Of a DNA stretch of 64,000 nt, positions 45,644 to 57,609 are shown piece by piece. The position numbers and the translations under genes were made by a program. Source of the DNA: Saccharum officinarum (taxonomy: Eukaryota > Streptophyta > Magnoliopsida > Poales > Poaceae). Position 1 is the first letter of the stretch. Every line of letters begins with the position of its first letter. The notes beneath the pieces are model-generated. The model was not told the DNA's origin and ran no database searches. It saw only the letters and a list, made by a program, of their open reading frames with translations. Location: NCBI GenBank assembly GCA_020631735.1, contig CM036159.1, positions 98,758,701-98,822,700 on the forward strand, given 5' to 3'.

Positions 45644-48600
45644 CCCCCCACCCCCCAGCGGAACTTTTCTTTTCTATACTTTCTGTTGTTCATGTAAATT
45701 GTGAACATTTTGAAACCCTTTCTATGTTAATACAAGGTGGGCAGAAAATCCTGCCAGCAGTTTGGAAAAGAAATGTGAAAGTGGAGAGATCCAACAAGGC
45801 AAAAGGTACTAAGGGAGGAATTCTTCTCTTGGAGTGGGGGTTAAAGTGGCTTATCTTAACATGCATCCGATCCTCTCTCTTGGGCCTGTGATAACGAGAT
45901 TCAGAGGATGATGCCTCGTCAATAAGGTTCCTGTTTCGTCACCTTATTATCCATGAAAAAGCAATGCCTCCTATCAACCACCCAAGAACCTAATGCCAAA
46001 AAAAATTAACATGGAAGGGTCTCTTGTGGGGTTGATAAATAATTTGGTTTGGTGTTCTGGTCTGTTTTCGGCTCGACACATTGATGTCATAAACGAAATG
46101 TCACATGAAGGCTGGCAGCAGCTTGATCTGAATCAAAGTCCATTGTTCAGTTTGTGGCCCCGGAAGAGCCAGGATGAAAACTCGACTGTGCATGTACATA
46201 TGGTGGGTAAAACTTCCTTTGTCGTGACCTGCGAGTTTCGCCATATATCTTGCAAACAGTAAAATGATTGTGCATATGCTGGACCATGATTTATGTATAT
46301 ATGGCAAGAGGATGAAAAATCATTTGCTTGCAGAAATGGACCAACATACGGTTTGAGGGTGGGCCGTGCGCGTTTGCTTGGCTGCGTAAGCATGGTCCTG
46401 AGATTTGTTTTGGTTTTAAATGTGTCTTTGCGATCGCCTATATTATATGCGCTCGCCGAAGGTCATTTGCAACCTAACAAACATGTGGGATTCGCACAGT
46501 TACATGCATATGTTGAGGCTCCTCTTCCTGCCTTTCTGAATTCTGATAAAAGGCATAGGTGATGGTTTGCCACGATATAGGCGCACAGGGCTTGGACAGT
46601 AAAACTGGTCAGGTCGACAAGGACAATTAGTGCAGCCATCGACAATTAATCTTGGGTAATATCTTGGCCGTCTGAGACGAAACAACCACTAAAACCGGGT
46701 GTCTCCACTTTTCTAATCATGTTGCCTACGTGGGAGAAAAAAGAGTGATCAGGTTGCGTGATGCCGTATTATGTACTAGTTTTCATGTTTGGCATTTATT
46801 TAGACGTGTACGTGGTCATCGAAGCTCCTTTTCGCTTCCGATATTCCCACCACCGCACCATGCATGCACGATACTACAGTACATGTTACAGTAGTACTCC
46901 AGCAGTGTAACTTCTGTTTCTCGAGAAATTGAAGTACCATCACCACTCCTCATCAGACGACTGTGGTCTGGCCGTTCTCGGCAGCTAACGTGTCGTCTAA
47001 ACAATACCCGATGGAAAAAAGTTGTTCTCGTGTCGGTATGGAACCAGCAAGCCTTCTCGCTCTGTAACATGCATGCATGTAGCACAAGATGATGGTAACA
47101 GGAATGTGCTAGTGTGTAGCAACATGTCGCACGTACAGGTGCATGTGATCAATCGCTGCACGTACGCTGCTGCTGCGTGCCTGGCTGACGACAGACACGG
47201 AAGCCTCCGCGCACCCGTCAGCGGCCTGTGCATGCACGGCTAGCTGCACCAACTCTGACCAGCAGATGGAGCTACACCGATGGATGGATCGTCCGTCCGT
47301 CCCCGGAGGACCGGAGGCCGGAGCCAATGAGCAGCCGAAACGACGCCGCCGTCCGCGCGCGCGCCCACGAGGCCCAACCAACCAGCCGCTCTCGATCGGC
47401 TGCGTCCGTCGACGCGGACGTGACACGGGCGCGGGGCGTCCCTGCCTGCCCCGCGAGAGACAGCGCGATAATGCCGCGGTACCACGGGGGTAGCAAGGGA
47501 TGTGAGTGATACCCCTGGCCGGCACCTAGGCGCCAGACGCCAGCTACGAGTTACTCCTACTCCTGCTGTGTCCTGACCTCCTAGCTACGTAGTAGAGCCG
47601 TACCACACAGATCTCATGCGTCCATCCATAGGGGAGTAGCAGAGACTGTGCCCATGCATGCCGCCACGTGCGGCGCCCGGCCGGGGCCCACCCGGAAGCG
47701 AGTGAGTGAGAGCCAAAGATCTCGTGCGGCGTGTCGTGTACACGCACGCATGCATGCGGCATGTCAAGCGTAGAGTAGAGCACGTACGAAGAACTACAAC
47801 TACTGTACGTGCTAGCTAGCCTGCGCACTGTGTGCAGCCTTTTACTTTACATACGAGCAAGTACATACACACGTACGTCGGTCGCGCCTCCTACTGTGCT
47901 CCTCGATTGACCGATCCATCGACTGCTCATCGAGCGACCGATCAATCGCTCAGTCCATCGTCAGTGAATCCGGCCGGACTGACTGTGGCCGGTGCATGGT
48001 CATGGTCGCATGCATGGATCCATCTGTCTTCCATCAGTACGTGCACGTACTCCTACACCACATGGGCGCGGGTACGCATGCATGCTCAGAGCACGTACGC
48101 TCCGTGGATATAATATGCATGCACGCATGTGCAAGAGGACCGTACCCGTGCAGGGTCGAGACCGACGTGTCGGATGCCAAAGCGTGGATCGTACAGGGCG
48201 TTGCATGCTCGGCCGGATCGGAAGTAGTACTCCTAGCTTAGCTAGCAACGCACCCGGGTTAGTAATTGTGGCGTAATGGCGTTAAGTTGCTGTGGCGTGC
48301 CATGCCATGCATGATGTAACGCCCTGCACCCTGCACGCACGCTGCGACTGCAATGGCGCTTGGCTTAATTTTGTGTGTAGTCGTAGCCGCGCGCATGAGA
48401 GGTGAGAGTTGAGAGGTAAGGTTGTGACGTTGTGTTCCCCAAGAGGGAAACTGCTCCCTCCATGCTGGCAATTTACCCCCCCCCCCCCCCCCCCCCTGTC
48501 GATTCTGTTCGCATGCATCATATCGCTCTCATTATAACTCCATGCATTCATCTCTCTGCTAGCTGTCTCAACTGTGCATGGTGGTGGTATAGTCGTCCAT

Positions 48601-48740
48601 GGTCTCCATTGCATGCATGATCAATCACCATGCATGACATGTGGTACCGCGAATGGGCAGACAGTTAAATGGCAAAGTGCGTGCTCGGTCCCGCGCTCCA
48701 TCGAGTCATTGCACATGCACTTTGTGTCCACTCGATTCAA
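45644..48740. other. Intergenic DNA, no supported gene; CATGCATG-rich from 46.85 kb
   Basis: Short open frames on both strands lack homology-like character. From ~46850 to 48650 the sequence is rich in CATGCA words (over ten sites, e.g. 46859, 47069, 47652, 48008, 48302, 48612) and CGTACG-like words. A 21-base C run lies at 48476-48496. An unannotated non-coding transcript or an upstream regulatory region is possible but not shown. Confidence 0.5.
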
Positions 48741-48994
48741 GGCCTCGTTTAGATACCCGATTCGGGGGCGCCCGAATCACCGTTGAACACTGTACTAATT
48801 TGTTTTTATTTGGTAATAATTGTCCAAACATTGATTAATTAGGTTTAAAATATTCGTCTCGCAAAGTACAATAAAACTGTGCAATTAGTTTTGATTTCAT
48901 CTACATTTAGTACTCCGTATATGTACCGACATTTTGATGTGACGGGAAATCTTCTTTTTGCATAGTGGAATTTGGGGATGAATTTGGGTATCTA
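48741..48994. mobile_element. Tourist-like MITE, lacking its right terminus
   Basis: It starts GGCCTCGTTTAGATACCCG and carries the family core (TTGTCCAAACATTGATTAATT, TCGTCTCGCAAAGTACAA, GATGTGACGGGAAATC). It should end with the inverse of its start but stops at GGGTATCTA, where the next MITE begins. CAA precedes it (48738-48740). Confidence 0.7.
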
Positions 48995-49235
48995 GGCCTT
49001 GTTTAGATTGAAGATGTTAGAAAAATTTGGAACTGTAGCATTTCGTTTGTATTTGACAAATATTGTCCAATCATGGGTTAACTAGGCTTAAAAGATTCGT
49101 TTCGTGATTTACAACTAAACTGTGCAATTAGTTATTTTTTATCTACATTTAATGTTGCATGCATGCGTCCAAAGATTGATGTGATGGAGAGAGAATGAAA
49201 AAATTCTAACTTTTGGAGGTGATCTAAACAAGGCC
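48995..49235. mobile_element. Tourist-like MITE, fused to the previous one
   Basis: The ends GGCCTTGTTTAGATTG and GATCTAAACAAGGCC are inverted repeats. The core has CAATCATGGGTTAACTAGGC and AAACTGTGCAATTAG. CAA follows (49236-49238), matching the CAA before 48741 rather than the CTA immediately to its left. Confidence 0.75.
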
Positions 49236-49683
49236 CAAGTCTTCTTGTCTCATCCCTCGCGCGCCCTCGTGACCTCGAGATGGGCGCCATCAACATAGGC
49301 ATCCACAGTAACTAGCTTGTAGTCTATTAGATTCGCCTATACCTATACCATGATACGTGCTGATGCTGGTATATAGTGGTATGTATATGGCCTCCTAGTT
49401 ATTAGGACCGCCCTCTCTGCTTCACCATATTTGTTCGAGATCACCAACAACCAATGCAACCATATCACAGACACACTTACATGGAGTACCGAGTCCGAGA
49501 TGAATCGTTAGGAAACGACTATAGGTAAGTATTAATTGTTCCACAAACTCCATCGTGGAGCAGTTCCACAAAAGGAGGCAGAGAAGAAAGGGAATGTATC
49601 ATGCATTTTGTTAGAAATGAACACAAAAGATGAATGGCCACTACTATTGGCAAAATAAATGACCCATATTTTATTCGTGTGTT

Positions 49684-50496
49684 CACTATTATAGAAATCG
49701 CTCTTTACAAATGGTTAGAAATATAATCATTTGTGGAGTTGGTTGGGAAATCCTTCTCTATTCAAGGGCCTCTAGAAATCAAGTCTATTCTAGAGGCGAT
49801 CAGTAACATGGCCCGTATCCAAAGATCATTATCCAGAAATAAAAACTCAGCCATAAAAATAGAGATCTTTTTGTAAATACCAGGAGAAGCCCAAAATTAT
49901 TAAGACCTCTTGCCCGGTGTGAGCCTTCCATACTGATACATCACAAAGTCACGTGTGACTAAGTGTAGGATGTTATCCTTTTTATTAGCTTCTATAAATA
50001 TTGTATTGAAAATTTCATCCCCTGAATGATTTCAAATGATAAAAGTTTTAACCACAAAGTTTTAGATTTCATCGAGCACTACAACTTCATTATAGGGCAT
50101 ATCTCCATCTGAAGCAGTTTGAAAATGCAAAATTATGAATTTTGAAATGTGAGAGCTTAAGCCATTTTTGGAGCCTACATAAATTCAAGTAAAAAACATC
50201 AATTACAAAATGGTAGATCTCTTTCGAGCTTTGCAACTTTGATATAAAGTCTGTCTTCACCCAACTTTATTTAAAAAATTATGAATTTTTTGATGCACCT
50301 ATTTTTAAAGCTAGGTCAAATTTCCATCTGGTCCTGAAAATAAAGAGCATTTTTATAGGCGTTTGGGAATACCAACCATCTCTAGAAATCAATTTCTATA
50401 GGTGGTTCCATCTTTAGAATTATTTTTAGATGCGGTTTTTTATCCAATTGGGGCTAAAAAAATGAAACACCTCTAAAAATTATTTATATAGTAGTG
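49684..50496. mobile_element. Possible non-autonomous CACTA (En/Spm) element
   Basis: It starts CACTATTATAGAAATCG and ends, inverted, CACTACTATATAAATAATT (about 11 of the first 15 bases match). Flanks are GTT and ATT, not a perfect 3-bp duplication. Subterminal repeats of the TCTAGAAATCAA / TCTAGAGGCG type occur near both ends (49770-49800, 50370-50400), a feature of CACTA elements. No transposase is present. Confidence 0.45.
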
Positions 50497-52605
50497 ATTG
50501 TTTGCATTTTTATTGCAACCTTCTTTCATCTCCTAGTGAAGGTAGGTAGGTTTTCCCCCTCCTTTTCTCAATTTAATACTCTTGTGTGTTCGAAAAAATA
50601 GTGATTATACCCCTTTTAAATAAATCTCCCTATTTACTCTAAGAACGTTCATTAATTTGGGTTTCGATTAGGTTCCTTGGCAGACTTATGCATGTGACTT
50701 TGCGTTGCGTTTGCACCTGAGCCACATAATGATGGAATCAAACATGCACCAGTTGATCATGGCATGTTTTGGAATGGATACATTGCAATGGAATATGATT
50801 TCCATGCATGCATTTGGAATGGACTAAATGTTCTAGCTAGGCGACCTTGTTATTATTCGTTAGAGTATCTCCAAGAGCTCCTAAGAAAAATGCTTGTCAA
50901 ACTATAAGCTATTCCAAGTAGCCAAAATGAGTATGAGCATTTTTTTTGCTTTTCTAGCAGTACAATTGCCAATATTTGGTTCATATAAATAAATCCGAGT
51001 CCATAACACGATTTTTTACCTGCTCCTCCCCAACCTCATTCATACCCCGCTGCCCATCAACCGCATTCATACATAGTAACATAGGGTAGATATAGCGTTA
51101 GAGACAACCCGGCCTATATCTTGCTTCTCAGTGCGACAACAAATATGTCTCATCAAGCACCAACATGTCCCATTATATTATTGTCTGCATGAACAATGGA
51201 GCTAGCAATAGTCAGGGTACTGGATGAGAGAGAGAGAGAGAGAAGTGGGGAATGGATAACACAAAAACAACCTAGTTCACATTATGGCCCTAAATACATC
51301 TGAACAATTTTTTTATGAAATAAACAGAGACTAGAATTATGGTTCTACTAAGGAATAGAGCGAGCCCATCAAGGGAAAACTGAAGGCTACCTAGACATAA
51401 GTTGCGCAACTATGTGATAGCTGATAGGAGTGATAAAAAAAAGGCAGAGAGGGGAGAGATACGATAATAGTTTTAAAACTAGGAATATATTGGTCCATGA
51501 TATCTACACAGAGTTTATTCATTGGATGCAGTATGTAGAGAGAGGATAACTACAATCAAACAAATAAACAGAATTGTCTATATTTTTCTAAATAAGAATA
51601 CTATAATTAAAAATCTAGGTGCCCACACTATTTGCATGGGCCACCTTGCTAGTTTTCTATAGTAAATAAGGCATTAGTATTAGAAGTATATAGCTAGTAT
51701 GGTCACACAAGTGCTCAACGCATCTTAGTGATACATGTACATTAAGCTTTACTGTGGCCAATCATAATGATAATCTTGCATATATACGTAATTAGTACAC
51801 ATATTTTTCTAAAAAAGAATACTGAAATAGAAGTATATAGCCCAACATCCTCATCAATACTAGTCGTTGACAATTTGGAAGTTGTATTGTAGCATACTCT
51901 AAAACGACACCTAGCTAGCTAGTTAGACTTAGAGGCAGCAGCACATCCAACGTACCCCTGCTACAGCTGCTACCGTGCTACGACGTACATGTACAATAAG
52001 CCAGCCGATGCGCATCTGAAGTGGTACGCACTGAAACGCTGCAGCACGTTATAGGCATCAAAATCTGAGTGTACGTTGGATGATTGTTCTTGACGCCACC
52101 ACAAAGGCGGTCACCTGGCTGAAAGGGATCGGAATTAACGGACGGAGAGTCCTGGAGCGGTCCACCCAGGAACAAATTCAGCGTGTTTATATCCGGCAAT
52201 CTTGATTACACACAGAAGCCAAGCAATGGAAAAGCCCACCCCAGAAATGTCCAGGATATGCTTCGTGTTGCAATAGTAATGGACAGTAGTTGAAGAAAAA
52301 GTTGCAGCTTTTTCTGGAATGGCAAAAAAGGGGCACGGCAAATTAAAAGCGTGTAAAAAAGATGGAGCAGCAAAGCAAGAGGGGAAAAGGTTGGTGTTTG
52401 TACTTGTGAGGACTGAAAGTTCAATCAAACCCACCTCAGACGGTACTGGCGTCTTCAGGATGGAATTAACCCTGCTGCAGGGGGCCGGGGCGCGCAAGGA
52501 CAGGGCAAAGAGTAAATAAGAGTACACACATGCCTGCTCTGCCTCTGTCTCTGCCTGCCTGCATTCCGCTAGCTGCGCAGGGCGGAGCAGCTTAAATTCG
52601 CGTAA
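50497..52605. other. AT-rich intergenic DNA, no gene seen
   Basis: No open frame with recognisable content is present. A GA microsatellite lies near 51226-51242. Open frames at ~52135-52635 on the minus strand end in a MITE and show no family motifs. Confidence 0.5.
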
Positions 52606-52869
52606 GCCCTTGTTTAGTTCCCCAATTCTCCCCAAATTTTATTATACAAAAAAGAAGATTTTCCGTCACATTAAAATGTCGGCAAATGCATGGAGTACTA
52701 AATGTTGATGAAATCAAAAACTAATTACACAGTTTTGTTATACTTTGCGAGACGAATATTTTAAGCCTAGTTAGTCAAAATTTGGATAATTTTTACCAAA
52801 TACAAACGAAATGCTACAGGAATTCTGATACAGTGTTTTTCTTCCCTATTCGCCGAACTAAACGAGGCC
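52606..52869. mobile_element. Tourist-like MITE
   Basis: It starts GCCCTTGTTTAGTTCC and ends GAACTAAACGAGGCC. It carries the family core in reverse orientation (TTGTTATACTTTGCGAGACG). Flanks are TAA and CAA, a 3-bp duplication with one change. Confidence 0.7.
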
Positions 52870-52872
52870 CAA

Positions 52873-53114
52873 GGCTGTGTTTAGTTGAGAAAATTTGGGT
52901 AAAAAGTTACTGTAGCACTTTTCGTTGTTATTTGGTACAATTTGTCCAACCATGGATTAATTAGACTCAAAAGATTCGTTTCGAACTTTATAAACAAACT
53001 ATACAATTAGTTATTTTTTTATCTACATTTAATGCTTCATGCATGCGTCTAAAGATTCGATGTGACGGGTGAAAGATAAAATATTTTGGGTATGCATGGC
53101 AGGTGAACGCGGCC
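52873..53114. mobile_element. Tourist-like MITE, TSD CAA
   Basis: It starts GGCTGTGTTTAGTTG and ends GTGAACGCGGCC. The family core is in forward orientation. CAA lies on both sides (52870-52872 and 53115-53117). It abuts the previous MITE with only CAA between. Confidence 0.75.
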
Positions 53115-53212
53115 CAAATCGGGATCAATGCCAGCAGCTGGCTCTACGGAGTAGCTAGCTGCCGCGCGCTGCTCGCTCTTCTCTCCTTGCATTTGATTCA
53201 GAGCGCAGCGCA

Positions 53213-53484
53213 GGCCGTGTTTAGATCGGCTGATTTGGGAGGGACTGATTTTGTATAGTGCAAGATTCTGCACTGTAGCATTTCGTTTGTATTTGTAAAT
53301 TTTTGTCCAAACATAGATTAATTAGGTTCAAAATATTCGTCTCGTAAAGTACAACAAAACTGTGCAATTAGTTTTTATTTCATCTATATTTAGTACTCCA
53401 TGCATGTGCTGACATTTTGATGTGACGGGAAATCTTCTTTTTGCATAGTGGAATTTGAGGTGAAATTTGGTATTTAAACAGGCC
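53213..53484. mobile_element. Tourist-like MITE
   Basis: GGCCGTGTTTAGATCGG and ATTTAAACAGGCC form the ends. The core is almost the same as in the MITE at 48741 (CATTTTGATGTGACGGGAAA). CGCA flanks both sides (53209-53212, 53485-53488). The element is ~1.3 kb upstream of the MATE gene's TATA box. Confidence 0.75.
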
Positions 53485-54752
53485 CGCAGCACAGGGACAC
53501 GGACCACCCGTCCCATGGCGTGGCCTGGCCTGGGTCGCTGCTGTGCGCGAGTAGCAGTGAGCAACGGAGACGACAAGGGTGGTGCAGTGCAGCGCATGCA
53601 CGCGACGCATGAGCATTGAGCAGCTACCGCATCGAGCCGAACCTGCTCTGCTCCCTGCTGTTGCGGCTTCAATGTGTGGGAGCGCGATGCGCGCGCCAAT
53701 TAGGCGCGCACAGCCACGGATAGCGCAGCGCAGAGGTCTGCGGCGTGCCCTGCCCTGGGTGCGCGCATCGCATGCATGCTTATCCTAGCTAGCCAGCCGG
53801 CCGAGCCTCGCATCGCATGCCGATAGAGAGAGAGAGGGTCGGTCCGTCATCGGCCTAGCTAGCAGCTCATCATCCTGTCATTCTGGACGTGAACTCAATG
53901 CTGTGCACTTCACAAATGCCGCCATCACTTCTGGCTTGGACTCCTCCTCTGTGTGTGCCCTGCTGCCCTGCGCGCAATGCCTCCCTCATCGATCGACATG
54001 CATGCATCCTTCCAACGTCGACAGCTGAGCTATGCGTGCGTAGGCCCAATGCAAGACCGGCCGGCAGGCCGGGAAAAATTGAGGTGAAGGTAAAGGGAAA
54101 AGTAAAAGGAACGGCAGGGTCCAGTGAGGAACGGGAATGCTGGTGCCGTGCGGCCCGTGCCAGTGCCTGGTGTGTCGCCGCGCGGCGCGCCGGCAGCTAA
54201 TTGCGGCGACCGATCGATGACCACAACACCAATATATGACCGCGGCCGCCGGCCTGGGCATGGGGCAGAGAGGGCCAGTGCAAATTAACCCTGCTCTACA
54301 GTCACAGCAGTGTAGGGCGCAGTTCGGCCGCGAACCACTCGGGCGGCGGTCGAGTTAATCTGCATCGACCACTGAGCTGTCGCGGCGGGGCGGCCGGGGG
54401 GCCAGTGGCCGTGGGTGCGCAGTGCGCACGCACGCGAGAGACTGGAACCCATTTGTTCCGACAGATGGGACGTGCCAATATGCCATTCCACGCCCAAAGG
54501 GATAGCGGAATTTTTCAGACAACCAAGCGCGCATAGATGCCGATAGAGAGGCGGTCAGGACCGGTGCCGGCCCGCGGGCGCGCCTCGAATTCGACTTCGA
54601 CCCCCCAATGGCGGACACGTACGTCCGTGCACAGCCGCCCAGCCAGCTTTTCTTTGCCTGGTGCGTGGGCGGGCGGGGCGGGGCGGCGCGCGGCTTTCTC
54701 CCGCTCCTGGCGTCCGTCACCGCCCCCCACCTCCCCAACCCAGGCGCGCGCG

Positions 54753-54760
54753 TATATATA
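54753..54760 (+). promoter_or_regulatory. TATA box of the MATE gene
   Basis: TATATATA follows a GC-rich stretch and precedes GGGCAGGCC. A start site ~30 bases on (~54785) would give a ~360-base 5' untranslated region containing GA repeats (54898-54913, 55037-55056). This is the best TATA candidate upstream of the ATG at 55144. Confidence 0.5.
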
Positions 54761-55143
54761 TGGGCAGGCCACAGCCCCCCAAGGCGACCCAAACACAAAC
54801 CAACCAGCACGACTCCTGAATCCTGATCGCACTCCACTGACCACCGCCTGACCTCCTCCGGAGGAGACCAAAAGGCCGAGAGCACCAACCCAGCACAGAG
54901 AGAGAGAGAGAGATTACTAAAAGGCTCGCGAGCAAGTTAGTCAAAACGTACGTGTACCTCGCGCCGGGCACCAATCACCGGAGGACAGCGCCTCCCTCTC
55001 CGTGCGTGCTTATATCTTCGTCAACAGTGGCAGTGGGAGTGGGAGAGAGAGAGAGAGACACGCACACGCGCGGCGGGATCGGCCAGAGTACGCGCAGGCA
55101 CTTTCCAGCCCCCGAGATCGACCGATCGCTGCTGCCGTCGATC

Positions 55144-57408
55144 ATGTGCAACGCCGCTGGGACCGACGCCTCCTTGCCGGCGCCGCCGCCGCCGCTCGGC
55201 TCTTTCAAGGCCGCCGCGCACCAGCTCCTCCACCCCGTCGACGGCGACGAAGGCAGCGCCCATGCACTGCAGCTCTCCAAGGTATATACCCGCGCCGCCG
55301 CCGTACACGTGTGGCCTGCCCGTGCACATTCTTCATTCCCTGCGGGCTGCGGCTAAGCCTAAGCTGCTGCTGCTGCGAAGATTGATAGCTAGGCCGGTTA
55401 GTGAGTGGCACGCACACGCACACGTCCACGCACAGGCGCGGCTACAGTGCGCCAGTGGTCAGCACCTAGCTAGCTGCTGCTTGTGTTGTTTAATGTCTAC
55501 TGCTACTACTAGTTTACTAGCTTAGCTGGTACTGCCATGTTGCGGTAATAGTAACGGGAAAGAAAAGGAAAGCGCGAGCTGTTGGAAAATGGCAGCTCGT
55601 CCCGTACCTGTGCAACTAGCTGAGCTCTTACATGCATGTTGTGCTGGATGATGCACCTGCTGCAGGTGGCCGGCGAGGCTCGGGCGATCGGCAGGGTGTC
55701 GGTGCCGATGGCGGTCACGGGCCTGGTCATGTACTCCCGGGCTCTCATCTCCATGCTCTTCCTGGGCCGCCTGGGCGAGCTGGCGCTGGCCGGCGGCTCC
55801 CTGGCGCTGGGCTTCGCCAACATCACCGGCTACTCCGTGCTCTCGGGGCTGGCGCTCGGCATGGAGCCCATCTGCGGCCAGGCCTTCGGCGCGCGCCGCG
55901 GCAAGCTGCTGGCGCTGGCGCTGCACCGCACCGTGCTGCTGCTCCTCGCCGTGGCGCTGCCCATCTCCGCGCTGTGGGTCACCTCCACGGGGTGCGTGCT
56001 CAAGCTGCTGGGCCAGGACGAGGGCGTGGCGGACGCGGCGCAGACGTTCGCCGCGTACGCGTCGGCCGACCTCGCGGTGCTGGCCGTGCTGCACCCGCTG
56101 CGCGTCTACCTCCGGTCGCAGAACCTGACGCTGCCCATCACGGCGTGCTCCCTCTTCTCCGTGCTGCTGCACGGGCCCATCAACTACCTCCTCGTGGTGC
56201 GCCTCGACATGGGCGTCGCCGGGGTGGCGCTGGCCGTCGCGCTCACCGACCTCAACCTGCTCCTGGCGCTCCTCTGCTTTCTCGCCATCTCGGGCGCGCA
56301 CAGGGACTCGTGGGTGGGCCCCACCATGGACTGCCTCCGCGGCTGGCCGGAGCTGCTCCGCCTGGCGGTGCCCACCGCCACGGCGGTGTGCCTGGAGTGG
56401 TGGTGGTACGAGCTCATGATCGTGCTGTCGGGCCTCCTGGCCAACCCGCGCGCCACCGTGGCGTCCATGGGCATCCTCATCCAGGCCACGTCGCTCGTCT
56501 ACGTGTTCCCGTCGTCGCTGGGCCAGGGCGCGTCCACGCGCGTGAGCCACCAGCTGGGCGCGGGCCGCCCCGCGGGGGCGCGGCGCGCCGCGGGCGCCGC
56601 CCTCTCCATCGGCGTGGGCGTGGGCCTGGCCGCCGCCGCCTTCATGGTGTCCGTGCGCGGCCACTGGGGCCGCATGTTCACGTCGGACGCGGACATCCTC
56701 CGCCTCACGGCCGTGGCGCTCCCCATCGCGGGGCTCTGCGAGCTCGGCAACTGCCCGCAGACGGCCGGCTGCGGCGTGCTCCGCGGCAGCGCCCGCCCGG
56801 CCAGGGGCGCGCGCATCAACCTCGCCTCCTTCTACCTGGTGGGGATGCCGGTGGGCGTGGCGCTGGCATTCGGCGCCCGCCTGGGCTTCGCCGGCCTGTG
56901 GCTCGGCCTCCTGGCGGCGCAGGCCGCATGCGCCGTCTGGATGGCGCGCGCGGTGGCCGCCACCGACTGGGACGTCGAGGTCGGACGCGCCAAGGAGCTG
57001 ACCAAAGGCAGCAGCAACAGCCACAGCGAGTGCAACACCACCACCACCACCTCCTCCGCATCGGCTAGTGATATAACCACTGTGATCGCCACTAGCAACA
57101 GCGCTGCCGGGTGCAAGAAGAACAACGGCTACGTGCCAATCAGCGAGAGCTGCAGCAACGACAGCGAGCTGGAGAAACTGGAGGAGGGCCTCATGACCAG
57201 CGACGACATCCCTAGTGCCAGCGTCAGCGGTGACACCGATGCCGTGGTTAGGGAGAACCGCGGCAGCAGCAGCTGCAATGACAGTGGCGCTGCGGCGACG
57301 GAGGGAAAGGAGCAGCAGAGGAGGGGCGGGTCGGAGCGGGGCCCGCTCATCAGTGTGTCGGACGGGGAGCACGATGGCGACAGCCGTGGAGGTGGCGGCC
57401 AGGTCTAA
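55144..57408 (+). CDS. MATE-family efflux transporter, DTX48-56 type; 2 exons, 626 aa
   Basis: This is the only apparently intact host gene. Exon 1 (55144-55281, 46 codons) starts MCNAAGTDASLPAPPPPLG. A 384-base intron (55282-55665, GTATAT...TGCAG) lies in phase 0. Exon 2 (55666-57408) codes for 580 residues. MATE antiporters export organic compounds across plasma, Golgi or endosomal membranes using a cation gradient. About twelve hydrophobic segments and the family signatures GMEPICGQAFGA (residues ~111-122), CLEWWWYELM (~288-297) and STRVSHQLGAGRP (~336-348) are seen. The CLEWWWYE and ASMGILIQATSLVYVFPSSL blocks point to the DTX48-56 branch (Arabidopsis ADP1/DTX51, maize BIGE1), linked to organ initiation and growth. 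A hydrophilic Ser/Thr/Asn-rich tail of ~147 residues follows the last membrane segment, rather long for the family. GC is extreme in the core and lower in the tail. Substrate cannot be read from sequence. Confidence 0.92.
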
Positions 57409-57607
57409 GCGCGTGTGATGCGTCGATTAATTAATCCATTTATTAGTATCTTGCTATTGATTTTGATCATCCGCCTCCATTGAATCTCTTCTTGTTTTTT
57501 GAATTAACTCGGGCGAGGTTTTGTGACAAATTATTAGTACTAGAAGATCGGGAAAAAAGATTATATTTTGCCATCTTTCTACATATATAATTTCTTTTCT
57601 TTTCTAT

Positions 57608-57609
<2 letters not shown>

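Noticed and set aside
45700..45810. Possible exon ending AAAAG/GTACTAAGG after the second duplicated copy
   Set aside because: A short open reading is possible but no partner exon, homologue-like motif or consistent frame was found.
47000..48280. Several overlapping open frames of 60-140 codons on both strands
   Set aside because: The region is GC-rich with CATGCA repeats. Frames overlap in all directions, with no conserved motifs or introns to support a gene.
48476..48496. 21-base C run considered as a G-quadruplex or regulatory site
   Set aside because: It is a bare homopolymer without spaced G-tracts, and its length is likely to be unreliable in sequencing.
55632..57068. 478-codon plus-strand frame overlapping MATE exon 2
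   Set aside because: It is an out-of-frame low-complexity Gly/Ala/Arg/Pro product of the same GC bias. The MATE frame has signatures and membrane segments.
55522..57372. 616-codon open frame on the minus strand opposite the MATE gene
   Set aside because: It is Ala/Arg/Gly/His-rich and mirrors the strong G/C third-position bias of the MATE exon. It has no domain of its own and is a shadow frame.
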